From: Deltaproteobacteria bacterium
Lineage (GTDB): Bacteria > Myxococcota_A > UBA796 > UBA9615
Direction: 5' to 3'
Assembly: GCA_023954745.1 (NCBI GenBank)
Contig: JAGSHC010000002.1
Coordinates: forward strand, 1-64,000
DNA length: 64,000 nucleotides
Shown here in pieces: positions 9,533-18,525 of the stretch. The notes beneath the pieces are model-generated. The model worked only from the letters and a program-made list of their open reading frames with translations, made no database searches and was not told the origin of the DNA. Within the stretch, counting starts at the first letter, position 1. Every line of letters starts with the position of its first letter. A program made the position numbers and the translations under genes.

Positions 9533-11710
9533 TCAGAACGCGATGTAGGTGGCGGCCTGAAGCCTCAGCTCGGCAAACCCGAGGGGGTTGGGCGCGGGGT
9601 CGTTGTTCTCGAGCCCGAAGTAGCTACCGCCGTGCACGCCAAGCATCACGTCGAGACCAAAGGGCATCAGCAGCCGCCACCGCATCCCCACCCCCGCGTC
9701 GATGAGGTTGTTCCAGTAGTCGTTGTTGATGTCCTTGAACACCCGCACTTCGGCGATGGGCTGCCAGGCGACCGGTCCGGTGACCAGCGCAGTGAAGCCC
9801 AGACGACCGCGGCCGAGGGTGAAGACGTTGTTGTCGAAGCGGCTGACCCACACCGCCTCGGCGTAGACCTCGGCGCACCCAGCGAACCCCACCCGAGCTC
9901 CGGGGGCCGCCATTTGAGGGGCTGGGGAGCAGGTCGGCGCCGAGACCGCGAAGAACGCGGCGACGCGCGCGTCGAAGAACACGCGCTGCCGGCCGTCGTC
10001 GAGCAGGTTGAAGGCAGGCCCCGCTTGCGCGTAGATCCCGACCCGCCGCTTCCACCCCCGGAGGAGCACGCCCGCGCCGATCATCGCGACATTGTCCGCC
10101 AGGATGAGAGGCACTCCGCTGACGGTGTTCCCCTGCGAGGCCAGGTCGCGGCTGATCTGAGCGAAGATGTAGGGGTCGAGGTCGAGCTTGGGGATGGGGT
10201 GGATGTACCCCCGGACGCGCACCGTGGGCACGAGGTTGGTCGAGCCAGTCGACGGCAAGAACCGATGCCAGCCATACAACTCGGCGTACAAGTCACCCCA
10301 GAAGAGGCGATACCTGGCCTTCAGCTCGCCCTTGGCCGCCGCGGACACGGCCTCGTCGTCGCAGCGCGCGGCCTCCCGAAATGCCTTGCGCGCCTTCGTC
10401 CCGTGGCCCTGCTCGCCCTCGAGGTACCCGCGCTCCAGCGCGACGGAGCAGGCGTCCCCGCCCTGCTCTTCGGCGGTCTCCAACGACATCGCAGCCATGG
10501 AGTAGTTCTCCTCGGCTCGGTAGGCGCGAGCCTGGGCGAGGAAGCGCTCCCCGAGACGGCGCGCAACGCTGGCGAGCAGCTGCTTTGCGCGACCAGCGAT
10601 GTCGGCATCGGGGCCTTTGCTGGCTGACTCCAGAGCAAGACGCGCTGCCTCGGGCCGCTCCGCGTCGAGCATCGTGTAGGCCAGCTCCATGTCGATGACC
10701 TGGTCGCTCACTCCAAGTCCGCGCGCCCGCTCGAACTCCTCCTCCGCCCGGACGTACTGGCCATCGGCCCGCAGCGCCTTGGCTGCCGCCATGGTGTCTG
10801 CGATGGCAGATGCCGCATCGGGCGGTGTGGTCTCGGCGACGCGCTCCGGCGGCTCGGCCGCGGGGTCGATCGGTGTGTCTGCCGCCGAGGTCTCGGCCGG
10901 TGGCGTCTCAGCGCCGACCGCCAATGCCGCGAGCTGCGAACGCGCGGACTCGGCGAGGGTTGCGTCCTCCCCGGCCACGGCTTCGGTCAGCCATGGGTCG
11001 GCACCCTCGGGGTCACCGGCAGCGACCGCGGTCCAACCCAGCTCCAGCGCGATCCGTTGGCGGTTCTCGAACGGGAGAAGCGCGCGAAGGAGGCGCTCCG
11101 CCGCCGCCGTGTCCCCCGCAGCGCGCAGGTCGCGAGCTTGCCCGAAGACGCCTTCGGCCAGAGTCTTCGGCAGCACCCAGATCTCCCGGTAGGCCAGGAC
11201 GGACACTGCGTCATCCGCCCCTTCGGAGGCGCGCTGGAAGTGGTCGCGGGCCCGCAGGGATCGGCCCTGGGCCGAGGCGATATACCCAAGCTCGAGCTGC
11301 GCAGCCTGCTGGTCTCGCACGCCTCGGAGAGCCCACTCCGCCTCGTCGAGCTTGCCCTCTGCGCGAAGCGCCATCGCGGCGTTCAATCCATTGGCCTTCG
11401 ATGCGGGCGGCAGTCCGCCGACGAGATCCGCGAGACCCCGGGTGCCCTCCAGCACTCCATCGACGAGGAAGCGGGCGGCGTGCGGCCGGCGCTGCCCAAC
11501 AGCCACCTCGCCAAGCTCGACCTTGATCTCGTCGTTCTGCCCGAGGCCCCAGACGGCCCACAGGGCCTCCTCGGCGAGGTCGAGCCGGTTCTCCGCCCTC
11601 CAGACGGACGAAGCCTCCAGCGCCTCCGCCCGCGCCGTGTCGCTCTGTGCCCGAGCACCGAGCGGCAACGCCAACGCGACGACCAGCGCGGCGAGAATCC
11701 CTCTCCTCAT
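9533..11710 (-). CDS. NfrA-like outer-membrane TPR secretin for a polysaccharide
   Basis: A 725-residue secreted protein. The start ATG 11710 overlaps the wecB stop (ATGA) and has a strong GGGAGGAGGG site; the longer ORF to 12139 is a shadow. There is a signal peptide cleaved near ARAQ. The middle is a string of TPR-like helical repeats interrupted by a Pro/Thr/Ala-rich linker (about residues 265-300). The last about 210 residues are beta-rich and match the style of the NfrA C-terminal domain (FWGDLYAELYGWHRFLPS, YFGLENNDPAPNPLGFAELR), ending in an aromatic YIAF as outer-membrane barrels do. In E. coli NfrA exports the NfrB-made glycan and binds phage N4. E. coli NfrA is longer (about 990 residues). 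Neighbours support export of the NfrB/BcsB product. Confidence 0.75.
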   Translation of the reverse strand: MRRGILAALVVALALPLGARAQSDTARAEALEASSVWRAENRLDLAEEALWAVWGLGQNDEIKVELGEVAVGQRRPHAARFLVDGVLEGTRGLADLVGGLPPASKANGLNAAMALRAEGKLDEAEWALRGVRDQQAAQLELGYIASAQGRSLRARDHFQRASEGADDAVSVLAYREIWVLPKTLAEGVFGQARDLRAAGDTAAAERLLRALLPFENRQRIALELGWTAVAAGDPEGADPWLTEAVAGEDATLAESARSQLAALAVGAETPPAETSAADTPIDPAAEPPERVAETTPPDAASAIADTMAAAKALRADGQYVRAEEEFERARGLGVSDQVIDMELAYTMLDAERPEAARLALESASKGPDADIAGRAKQLLASVARRLGERFLAQARAYRAEENYSMAAMSLETAEEQGGDACSVALERGYLEGEQGHGTKARKAFREAARCDDEAVSAAAKGELKARYRLFWGDLYAELYGWHRFLPSTGSTNLVPTVRVRGYIHPIPKLDLDPYIFAQISRDLASQGNTVSGVPLILADNVAMIGAGVLLRGWKRRVGIYAQAGPAFNLLDDGRQRVFFDARVAAFFAVSAPTCSPAPQMAAPGARVGFAGCAEVYAEAVWVSRFDNNVFTLGRGRLGFTALVTGPVAWQPIAEVRVFKDINNDYWNNLIDAGVGMRWRLLMPFGLDVMLGVHGGSYFGLENNDPAPNPLGFAELRLQAATYIAF

Positions 11711-12855
11711 CCGTCCCTCCTCCCAAGGGTCGCCGCAGCGGCCCGTAGGGCCTCCAGGCCCACGATGCCCGGGGCGTCCTGGAAGGTCACGGTGGTCTCC
11801 CCACCCCCCAACATCTCCAGCAGCGCGACAATCCGCTCGGCAGCACGTCCGTCCCCGAAGGGATTGAGCCGATACGGTCGCGCGTCGTGCTCGGCGATGG
11901 CCCTCGCCGCGACGCCCGCGAGGTCGGTGTCTCGCGCCAGATCGAAGAGCCGGTTGGCCCCCAGGAAGACGGTCTCCATCCGCTCGGTGTTCGGCCTGAG
12001 CGTGACGCATGGAATGTCGAGGCTGATCGCCTCCTCCTGCACACCACCGGAGTCCGTCAACAGCACCGCAGCGCCCGACATCGCTCGACAGAAGTCGAGA
12101 TAGCCCAGGGGCTCGCTCACGACGATGTTCTCGGGCCACTCGAGCCCGAACGCCTCCAGCCGCGCCGTCGTGCGGGGGTGCACGGGAAACAGGATCGGCA
12201 TGTCCACCCGGGCCAGCTCAGCGAGCGCGCGAGCGAACACCTCGGGGTCGTCGACCGTGGCCTGCCTATGCATCGTCAACACGGCATAGGGCGCGGCGAG
12301 CGCCGGTGCGGGCCGCGCGTCGATCAGGGGACGATGCCGCCGCCAGGCGTCCACCACGAGGTTTCCCACTGCGGGGCAGCTGACCGCGTCGTAGCCCTCG
12401 AAGGCCGTCAGGAACCACGTGGCCAGGCCCGTGGGTGCGAGTCTCAGGGCGGCGATCGCGTCGACCCGCACCCGGTTCACCTCCTCGGGCATCGAACGAT
12501 CGAAGCTGCGGATGCCGGCCTCGATGTGGAAGAGGGGGATTCCCAGCTCTTCGGCGCCGATGCCGGCTGCGAGGGTCGAGTTCGTGTCGCCGTAGGCGAG
12601 GATCACGTCGGGGGCGATGTCCGCCAGGGCGTCGCGGGTGGCCACGGTGAGGGCCTCGGGATCCGAGCTGCCGACATCGAGCCAACGATCCGGAGCCCGC
12701 GCGTCGAGTTCATCGAGGAACACCTGGACCATCGAGGGCGAGTAGTGCTGACCCGTGAAGAGGTAGACGTGCTCGAAGCGAGCGTCGAGCAACGGAATGA
12801 GTGGCGCGAGCTTGATCAGCTCCGGACGGGTGCCAGCCACGGTAACGACGCGCAT
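11707..12855 (-). CDS. wecB: UDP-N-acetylglucosamine 2-epimerase (non-hydrolysing)
   Basis: A 382-residue enzyme that interconverts UDP-GlcNAc and UDP-ManNAc in the cytoplasm. Start ATG 12855 is preceded by GAGAGGGG. Family motifs are all present: TRPELIKLAPLI at the N-terminus, GDTNST, HIEAGIRSFDRSMPEEVNR, the HRQATVDDPE variant of the usual HRxENVxxP, and DSGGVQEEA near the C-terminus. Length is normal for WecB. It is the first gene of the nfrA-nfrB-bcsB operon and is translationally coupled to nfrA, which points to UDP-ManNAc supply for the adjacent glycosyltransferase rather than to a general role in enterobacterial common antigen. It is transcribed divergently from the nucleotidyltransferase, only 54 bases away. 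Confidence 0.93.
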   Translation of the reverse strand: MRVVTVAGTRPELIKLAPLIPLLDARFEHVYLFTGQHYSPSMVQVFLDELDARAPDRWLDVGSSDPEALTVATRDALADIAPDVILAYGDTNSTLAAGIGAEELGIPLFHIEAGIRSFDRSMPEEVNRVRVDAIAALRLAPTGLATWFLTAFEGYDAVSCPAVGNLVVDAWRRHRPLIDARPAPALAAPYAVLTMHRQATVDDPEVFARALAELARVDMPILFPVHPRTTARLEAFGLEWPENIVVSEPLGYLDFCRAMSGAAVLLTDSGGVQEEAISLDIPCVTLRPNTERMETVFLGANRLFDLARDTDLAGVAARAIAEHDARPYRLNPFGDGRAAERIVALLEMLGGGETTVTFQDAPGIVGLEALRAAAATLGRRDG

Positions 12856-12909
12856 GATGCCCCTCTCGCCGGCTGGATCGCCGGATGACAGCATCATGGA
12901 GCAGTATTC

Positions 12910-14070
12910 ATGACGGAACGTGACGAGTTGTCTCATCCGCCCCTGAAGGGGGTCCGCGCCCTGGTTCTGGGGGCCGGTTTTGGGACCCGCCTGAAGCCCC
13001 TGACCGAGCACGTGCCGAAGCCCGTGGTCCCCCTTCTTGGGCGTCCGCTCATCGGTCATCCCCTGATCCACTTGTATGCCGCAGGCTGCTTCGAGACCTG
13101 GGTGAACTCGCACCACATGGCAGACAAGCTCGCCGTGCGTCTCGACGCGTGGGTCCAGCGCCGACTCCAGCGCATGCGCGTCACCTACTCGGTGGAGCAA
13201 CCCGAGATCCTCGGCACCGGCGGCGCCCTCAAGAAGCTGGAGGGCGAGCTGACGCAGGACGGATCGCCGTTCCTGCTGCTCAACGGCGACTCGATCCTCG
13301 AGATGGATCTCCCGTCGCTGTGGGGCACGCACTCCGCACAACGCGCCCACGGAGCTCTCGCGACCCTGCTCTGCATCCCCCACCCGGACGCGGAGTCGTA
13401 CGGGGCCGTGCGGGTGGACTCCGAGGGCCGCATCGTCGACCTGGCTGGACTCGGCCGACCCCCCGGAGTGACCGACGAGGATGTCGCGGCGGCAACTCCG
13501 ACCGTCTTCTGCGGTGTGCATGTCATCGAGCCAGGGGTGCTCGCGGTGCTTCCGCCGTCAGGCACGTTCAGCGGGATCGTGCGCCAGGGCTATGCGCCGC
13601 TCCTGAACGACGGAGCCGATCTGCGGGCCCATGTGCTCGCACCCAACGCTCTCTTTCACGACGTCGGGACCCCGAGTCGGTACCTCGACGCTCAGGAGGA
13701 GATGCTGTCGGGGCGCGCGTTTCTGCCAGTCCCCACCGACGTCGACCCTCTCGAGGCGGTCTTCCAGGAGGCGAGCTACGCCGTGGATGCGACCGGACGC
13801 GAGTACGGCAACCCTGACTCCGTGGGTGGCCTGGCAGGTGCAACGCTGGAGCCACCGTTCCTCTTCGGACCGCGGAACTTCGTGGGTCCCGGCGCGACCA
13901 TCGGACCGTCGGCCAGCATCGGGGCGCTGAACACCATCGCCGGCGGAGCCACGGTGAAGGACGCGGCTCTGTGGGCCGAGGTCGAGGTCGGCGCCGGGGA
14001 GCGGCTGGAAGGCGTCCTCGCGGCCAAGCTCGGCGGCGAGCGCATCATCGTGGACGGCCGACCGGCCTAG
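12910..14070 (+). CDS. Sugar-1-phosphate nucleotidyltransferase
   Basis: A 386-residue NDP-sugar pyrophosphorylase. Residues about 17-260 form the nucleotidyltransferase domain, with the signature GAGFGTRLKPLTEHVPKPVV, the EILGTGGALKK loop and the metal-binding LNGDSILEM. The last about 100 residues have the hexapeptide-like style of a left-handed beta helix (FVGPGATIGPSASIGALNTI). The enzyme couples a nucleoside triphosphate to a sugar-1-phosphate. The sugar cannot be told from sequence; mannose-1-P, GlcNAc-1-P and MurNAc-1-P enzymes all belong to this group. It faces the wecB operon across a 54-base divergent gap, so a contribution to the same polysaccharide is plausible but unproven. Confidence 0.85.
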   Translation: MTERDELSHPPLKGVRALVLGAGFGTRLKPLTEHVPKPVVPLLGRPLIGHPLIHLYAAGCFETWVNSHHMADKLAVRLDAWVQRRLQRMRVTYSVEQPEILGTGGALKKLEGELTQDGSPFLLLNGDSILEMDLPSLWGTHSAQRAHGALATLLCIPHPDAESYGAVRVDSEGRIVDLAGLGRPPGVTDEDVAAATPTVFCGVHVIEPGVLAVLPPSGTFSGIVRQGYAPLLNDGADLRAHVLAPNALFHDVGTPSRYLDAQEEMLSGRAFLPVPTDVDPLEAVFQEASYAVDATGREYGNPDSVGGLAGATLEPPFLFGPRNFVGPGATIGPSASIGALNTIAGGATVKDAALWAEVEVGAGERLEGVLAAKLGGERIIVDGRPA

Positions 14071-14087
14071 CTCGTCCGCGCGCCTGG

Positions 14088-15194
14088 CTACTTGCGCTCG
14101 AGCTCTTCGATGAGCCCCTCGATCGCCTCGTCGACGCCGAGCACCACCTCGTCGAACACCGCGACCTCTTCCTCTTGGCCCGCCCCGCGACGTAGGCGCT
14201 CGATGATGTCGCCCGCGGCGATCACTCCAGCCGCCATGTTCGCCATGACGCGGGTGAAGAGGAGCTCGCGCTGGGTGAACCCGTGCGCGGCGCGACGACT
14301 CGTGAGGCTCAGGGCACCCACAGCGACTTCCTTGACGTAGAGGGGCAGCACAAGCGCGGAGCGCAAGTCGACGGACTTGATGAAGTCGAGGACGACGCGC
14401 ATGTCGTCGTCAGCGTGCACATCCTCGATGAGCACGAGCTCGCCCCCTTCGAGACAACGCCGGATCTCGGGGTACCGGGAGAGCTTGATGGCCCGGCTCC
14501 GCATGTTTGCGTCGTCGTGACTCGCCACCACGATGACTTCGTCGTTCTTGACCCCACGCACAGTGACGTTGCAGCGACTCACGGGAATGGTCTTCGCGAG
14601 GCGACGGACGATCACGAACAGCGCGTCTTCTGCCGAGAGGGAGCTGGCGAAGGCCTCGGAGGCCTCGATGATCGTGTAGAGATCGGGCTCGTAGTAGGAA
14701 TCGAGACCGGTGGGCAGGTGCTCGGGGATGTCCGGTGGCCGGGGGGCGCTGACGTCGTCGCTGGCGTCGGCTGGACTGACGTAGAGCAGCTCCGGAAGGG
14801 CCTCCGAAGCCTTTGCCTGGTTCCGCACCTCGAGCTGAAGCCCGATGCGGTTGAGCAGGTCGCGGGGAATGATGGGACCGGAGATGACGTCGTCGGCCTC
14901 CGCGTCGAGCCACCGGGTGACCGCCCCTTCCTCCGCCTCCGCGGCGAGCACGATGACGGCGCAGTCGTTCCGGCGCGGATCCTTCAGTCGACGCAGACTC
15001 CTCGCCGCGTCGCCGCTGCGGAGCCGATCGCCGAGCAGGACGACGTCCGCCCCAAAAATCCCCACCTCCTCCGACAGGAGCTGCCAATCCATGGGCTCCT
15101 GAAGTCGGTACCCAGCCGGCTCCAGAATTCCCCGGAGGGTGTCCAGCACACCTTTGTCCGAGGTGGCCAGATAGATTTTTCCCCTGGTCTCCAT
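14088..15194 (-). CDS. Degenerate receiver-GAF sensory protein
   Basis: A 368-residue cytoplasmic protein. Residues 5-120 look like a receiver domain (KIYLATSDKGVLDTLRGILE), but the phosphoacceptor Asp is replaced by Gly55 (DVVLLGDRL) and the conserved Lys is lost (DDVISGPI). A linker of about 50 residues leads to a GAF domain (about 170-335: VRRLAKTIPVSRCNVTVRG, SALVLPLYVKEVAVGALSL). A glutamate-rich C-terminal tail follows, with no output domain. It resembles myxobacterial GAF/receiver regulators that act by protein contact. It is convergent with the nucleotidyltransferase and divergent from the acyl-CoA synthetase. Ligand and partner are unknown. Confidence 0.75.
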   Translation of the reverse strand: METRGKIYLATSDKGVLDTLRGILEPAGYRLQEPMDWQLLSEEVGIFGADVVLLGDRLRSGDAARSLRRLKDPRRNDCAVIVLAAEAEEGAVTRWLDAEADDVISGPIIPRDLLNRIGLQLEVRNQAKASEALPELLYVSPADASDDVSAPRPPDIPEHLPTGLDSYYEPDLYTIIEASEAFASSLSAEDALFVIVRRLAKTIPVSRCNVTVRGVKNDEVIVVASHDDANMRSRAIKLSRYPEIRRCLEGGELVLIEDVHADDDMRVVLDFIKSVDLRSALVLPLYVKEVAVGALSLTSRRAAHGFTQRELLFTRVMANMAAGVIAAGDIIERLRRGAGQEEEVAVFDEVVLGVDEAIEGLIEELERK

Positions 15195-15306
15195 CTCGCC
15201 TGCCGTCTTGTGGGTCGGAATCGACCGGCCGCGATCCTACCAGCGGGCATCGGCCCTCGCTTCGGCGCTCGACGGGCACCGACCGCCCAGTCTCGGACGG
15301 ACGCCC

Positions 15307-15312
15307 TATCCT
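15307..15312 (+). promoter_or_regulatory. Putative -10 element (TATCCT) of a leaderless transcript
   Basis: TATCCT lies exactly 7 bases before the ATG of the acyl-CoA synthetase gene and no Shine-Dalgarno sequence is present. This spacing would put the transcription start on the start codon, as in leaderless genes with TANNNT promoters. No -35 was recognised. Confidence 0.4.
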
Positions 15313-15319
15313 CCCGGCC

Positions 15320-17134
15320 ATGAAGTTCGCAAAGGAGACGATCAACGAAGTCCTGCTCTGGCGCATGGACGACCCATCGCCGGAGCCTGCCTACTTTGCG
15401 GAGGAGACGAGCGGGGGGTTCCGCGCCGTCCCGCCCGCAGAAGCGCGTCGCAACAATGCGAGCTGGGCTGCTGGGCTCCTGCGCCGTGGATACGAGGTGG
15501 GGACCCGCATCGCAGTGCTCTCTGGCGTCCGCGCCGAATGGGTCGAGTGCGACTGCGGCAACCTGCTCGGCCGCCTGGTGACCGTCGGCATCTACCCGAC
15601 CTGCACTCCCGAGCAGGTGGCGTACATCCTTCAACACAGCGAGGCGAAGGTCCTGGTGCTCGGTGACCAGGGGGACCTCGACCACTGCGCTCCCGCCCTC
15701 GCGAGCTGTCCGAACGTCGAGCTGATCGTGGGGATGAGTCCCCTCACGGCGCCCGAGGGCATGACCACGCCCATCGTGGACCTGGAGGTGATCCGAAGCG
15801 AAGGAGACGCCGCCCTCGCCCAGGGAGACACCTGGCTGCGCGAACACGCGTCGGCCGCCGAGCCCGACGACCTGATCACCCTGGTCTACACGTCGGGGAC
15901 GACAGGTCCCCCGAAGGGCGCCGAGCTCACCCACCGCAACCTCTTTCACGTCACGGACTCGGTGGCCGAAATCATCGGCTTCGAGCCCCATTGGGTGGGT
16001 CTGGTGTTCCTCCCCCTGGCCCACATTCTTCAGCGCTACGCCGTCTACCAGGGCCTGAGGTTCGGGGGGACCGGCTACTACACCTCTCGAATGACCGAGC
16101 TGGGGGACATCCTCCCGGTGACGCGCCCCCACGTGCTCGCCGTCGTGCCTCGGGTCCTCGAGAAGATTCACGCCCGCGCTCTCGCACGGGTGGAGACCAT
16201 GCCCCCCGCCAAGCAAGCCGGTTTCGCGCGGGCCTTCAGCGTGGCCACCAGGGTGCGCGCCGCCGAGCGGAGGGGAGAGCGCATTGGCCTCGTGGACCGC
16301 TTCCGGATGTGGCTGTACGACCGTCTGGTGTTCAAGACGATCCGCGAGAAGCTCGGAGGCAACCTGGAGCTCATCGTTTCGGGCGGAGCTCCCCTGGCCG
16401 TCGAGCTCTCCGAATGGTTCGACGCCGCGGGACTGCTCGTCGTCGAGGGGTATGGCCTGACGGAGACCAGCGCCCCCGCCACCACCGGAACGCCCGATGC
16501 CTACCGCTTCGGCAGCGTGGGCCGGCCCATCCCGGGCACCGACGTGCGGATCGCCGAGGACGGCGAGATCGAGGTGAGGGGCCCGGGCGTCTTTCGCTCG
16601 TACTTCAAGAACCCCGAGGCCACCGCAGCAGCCTTCACCGAGGACGGCTTCTTCCGCACGGGCGACATCGGAACGCTCGACCCCGACGGCTTCCTGACCA
16701 TCACGGACCGCAAGAAGGATCTGATCATCACCGCCGCCGGGAAGAACATCGCCCCCGCCGGAATCGAGAACCTGCTCAAGCAGCACCGGCTCATCGGACA
16801 AGCGATGGTGCATGGGGACCGACGCAAGTTCCTCAGCTGCCTGCTCACTCTCGACGAGGAGGAGGCGCCGCTCTGGGCAGCAGAGCAGGGCCACGACGAC
16901 ACCTCCCTGGCGGCGATCGCGGCCCGCGCCGACGTACAGGCTCAGATCGACACCTGGATGGCCGACTGCAACGCACAGCTGGCCAACTACGAGCGACCCA
17001 AGAAGTGGCGCCTGCTCTCGGTGGCGTTCACACCGGAGTCCGGGTACCTGACACCGACGCTGAAGCTGAAGCGCCGCGAGATCACCAAGGACTTCGGCGC
17101 GGACCTCGATGCCTTCTACGCCTCCGACGGCTGA
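15320..17134 (+). CDS. Long-chain acyl-CoA synthetase (AMP-binding enzyme)
   Basis: A 604-residue member of the ANL adenylate-forming family, of the size of bacterial FadD15-like enzymes. It activates a fatty acid with ATP and joins it to CoA. Motifs in order: YTSGTTGPPKGAELTHRN (P-loop, near residue 190), VEGYGLTETSA (near 380), the hinge region FFRTGDIGTLDPDGFLTITDRKKD (near 450), and the C-terminal GYLTPTLKLKRREI with the catalytic Lys. No signal peptide. The MATE transporter gene overlaps its 3' end by 26 bases, so the two are co-transcribed. Chain-length preference cannot be read from sequence. Confidence 0.92.
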   Translation: MKFAKETINEVLLWRMDDPSPEPAYFAEETSGGFRAVPPAEARRNNASWAAGLLRRGYEVGTRIAVLSGVRAEWVECDCGNLLGRLVTVGIYPTCTPEQVAYILQHSEAKVLVLGDQGDLDHCAPALASCPNVELIVGMSPLTAPEGMTTPIVDLEVIRSEGDAALAQGDTWLREHASAAEPDDLITLVYTSGTTGPPKGAELTHRNLFHVTDSVAEIIGFEPHWVGLVFLPLAHILQRYAVYQGLRFGGTGYYTSRMTELGDILPVTRPHVLAVVPRVLEKIHARALARVETMPPAKQAGFARAFSVATRVRAAERRGERIGLVDRFRMWLYDRLVFKTIREKLGGNLELIVSGGAPLAVELSEWFDAAGLLVVEGYGLTETSAPATTGTPDAYRFGSVGRPIPGTDVRIAEDGEIEVRGPGVFRSYFKNPEATAAAFTEDGFFRTGDIGTLDPDGFLTITDRKKDLIITAAGKNIAPAGIENLLKQHRLIGQAMVHGDRRKFLSCLLTLDEEEAPLWAAEQGHDDTSLAAIAARADVQAQIDTWMADCNAQLANYERPKKWRLLSVAFTPESGYLTPTLKLKRREITKDFGADLDAFYASDG

Positions 17135-18500
17135 GCCCTCTACCGACTCCAAGGACGGGTCGGCCCCGCCTCCCCTCCTCGCGCTGCCTCCCGGCCGCGC
17201 CGTCTGGCTCGTCGCGGGCCCGATGATCGCTCTGGGGCTCCTGCGCACCAGCTACTTCCTCACGGACAGCTGGTTCGTCGGCCGCCTCGGAGACGGAGCC
17301 CTCGAGGCGATCGGCGGCGCAGCCTTCGCGTGGTGGATGATCCACATCTGCTGCGACCTCGCGGGAACCGGTGCCCACGCCCTCGTCGCGCGCTACGAGG
17401 GCGCGCAGCAGCGAGAGCGCATCGCCGGCACCCTCGTGCAGGGGCTCTGGGTCAGCGCAGCCGTCACCGCTCTCCTCATGGCGCTGATTCCTGGGCGCGG
17501 TCTGTACTTCGATCTGCTCGGCTATGGCCCGGCGACCGAGGCCTACGCCCTCGGGAGCGAGTATGTGCGGGTCTGCCTTCTCGGCTGCGGAACGCTCGCG
17601 GTCTATGCCGTAGTGACCGCCGCGTTCCGCGCCCTGGGACAGACCCGCACCGCCCTGGCTCTCACCGCAGTGACCCTCGTCGTGAACCTCGGACTCGACC
17701 CTGCGCTCATCTGGGGTTGGGGGCCATTCCCCGAGCTGGGGATTGGCGGCGCCGCCTGGGCCACCTCCATCGCAAACTCCATCGGCGCTGTCGTGGGACT
17801 CGTCATCCTCCGGCGCCGCGGGATTCACCTGGTCCTGGTCCAGCCCGAGCGCGCCGTCACCGCCCTCATCACCCGCATCGGGACGCCAATCACCATCGCG
17901 GGCCTCGGCTTTTCGGCGGTCTACGTCCTGCTCGGACGCATCATCAGCGACTTCGGGAGCTTCCACATGGCCGCTCTGGGCATCGGGCATCGCCTCGAGA
18001 GCCTCGCCTACATGATCACCGTGGGGTTCTCGGTGGGCGCCGCGACCATGGTGGGCCAGCATCTGGGTGCCGGCTCGCCGGAGCGCGCCGCCGAGAGCGT
18101 GCGGGCCGCGCTGCGGATCTGCACTGCGTTCATGCTGCCCTGCACCGCCCTGCTGATGGCTGGCGCTCCGTGGTTCTTCGACGCCTTCACCGATGACCCC
18201 GCAATCATCGAGTCGGGCACGGTGTACCTGCGCTGGCAGGCCGTCGTGTTCGTGGCGATGGGGATCGAGGTCGTCTACGAGGGGGGCTTCTCGGGAGCCG
18301 GCGACACCGTTCCGCCCTTGATCATCAGTGGCTCCCTCACCGCAGCGCGGATCCCCATGGCCTGGGTGTTCGGCTACACGGTGGGCCTCGGCATCGTGGG
18401 GGTGTGGATCGCCATCGCCGTCAGCACGGGCCTCAAGGCCATCGTGAGCTGGTGGTGGTGGCGTCGAGGCAACTGGAAGACCGCGCTCACAACGGAGTGA
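17109..18500 (+). CDS. MATE-family multidrug/sodium antiporter
   Basis: A 463-residue integral membrane protein with about twelve hydrophobic segments arranged as two similar halves, as in MATE (NorM-like) exporters. Typical features include the early helix with RTSYFLTDSWFVGRLGDGAL, the inner motif RALGQTRTAL and the second-half GVGAATMVGQHLGAG-like stretch (GFSVGAATMVGQHLGAG). Such proteins export organic cations or metabolites using Na+ or H+ gradients. The start overlaps the acyl-CoA synthetase by 26 bases. It ends 25 bases from a convergent gene without a clear terminator. The substrate is unknown. Confidence 0.9.
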   Translation: MPSTPPTAEPSTDSKDGSAPPPLLALPPGRAVWLVAGPMIALGLLRTSYFLTDSWFVGRLGDGALEAIGGAAFAWWMIHICCDLAGTGAHALVARYEGAQQRERIAGTLVQGLWVSAAVTALLMALIPGRGLYFDLLGYGPATEAYALGSEYVRVCLLGCGTLAVYAVVTAAFRALGQTRTALALTAVTLVVNLGLDPALIWGWGPFPELGIGGAAWATSIANSIGAVVGLVILRRRGIHLVLVQPERAVTALITRIGTPITIAGLGFSAVYVLLGRIISDFGSFHMAALGIGHRLESLAYMITVGFSVGAATMVGQHLGAGSPERAAESVRAALRICTAFMLPCTALLMAGAPWFFDAFTDDPAIIESGTVYLRWQAVVFVAMGIEVVYEGGFSGAGDTVPPLIISGSLTAARIPMAWVFGYTVGLGIVGVWIAIAVSTGLKAIVSWWWWRRGNWKTALTTE

Positions 18501-18525
18501 TCAGAGCGGCCAGGAGACCAAGACC

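Noticed and set aside
7659-9548. A 629-codon plus-strand frame over the nfrB-like gene
   Set aside because: The minus strand has the glycosyltransferase and MshEN motifs; the plus frame has none.
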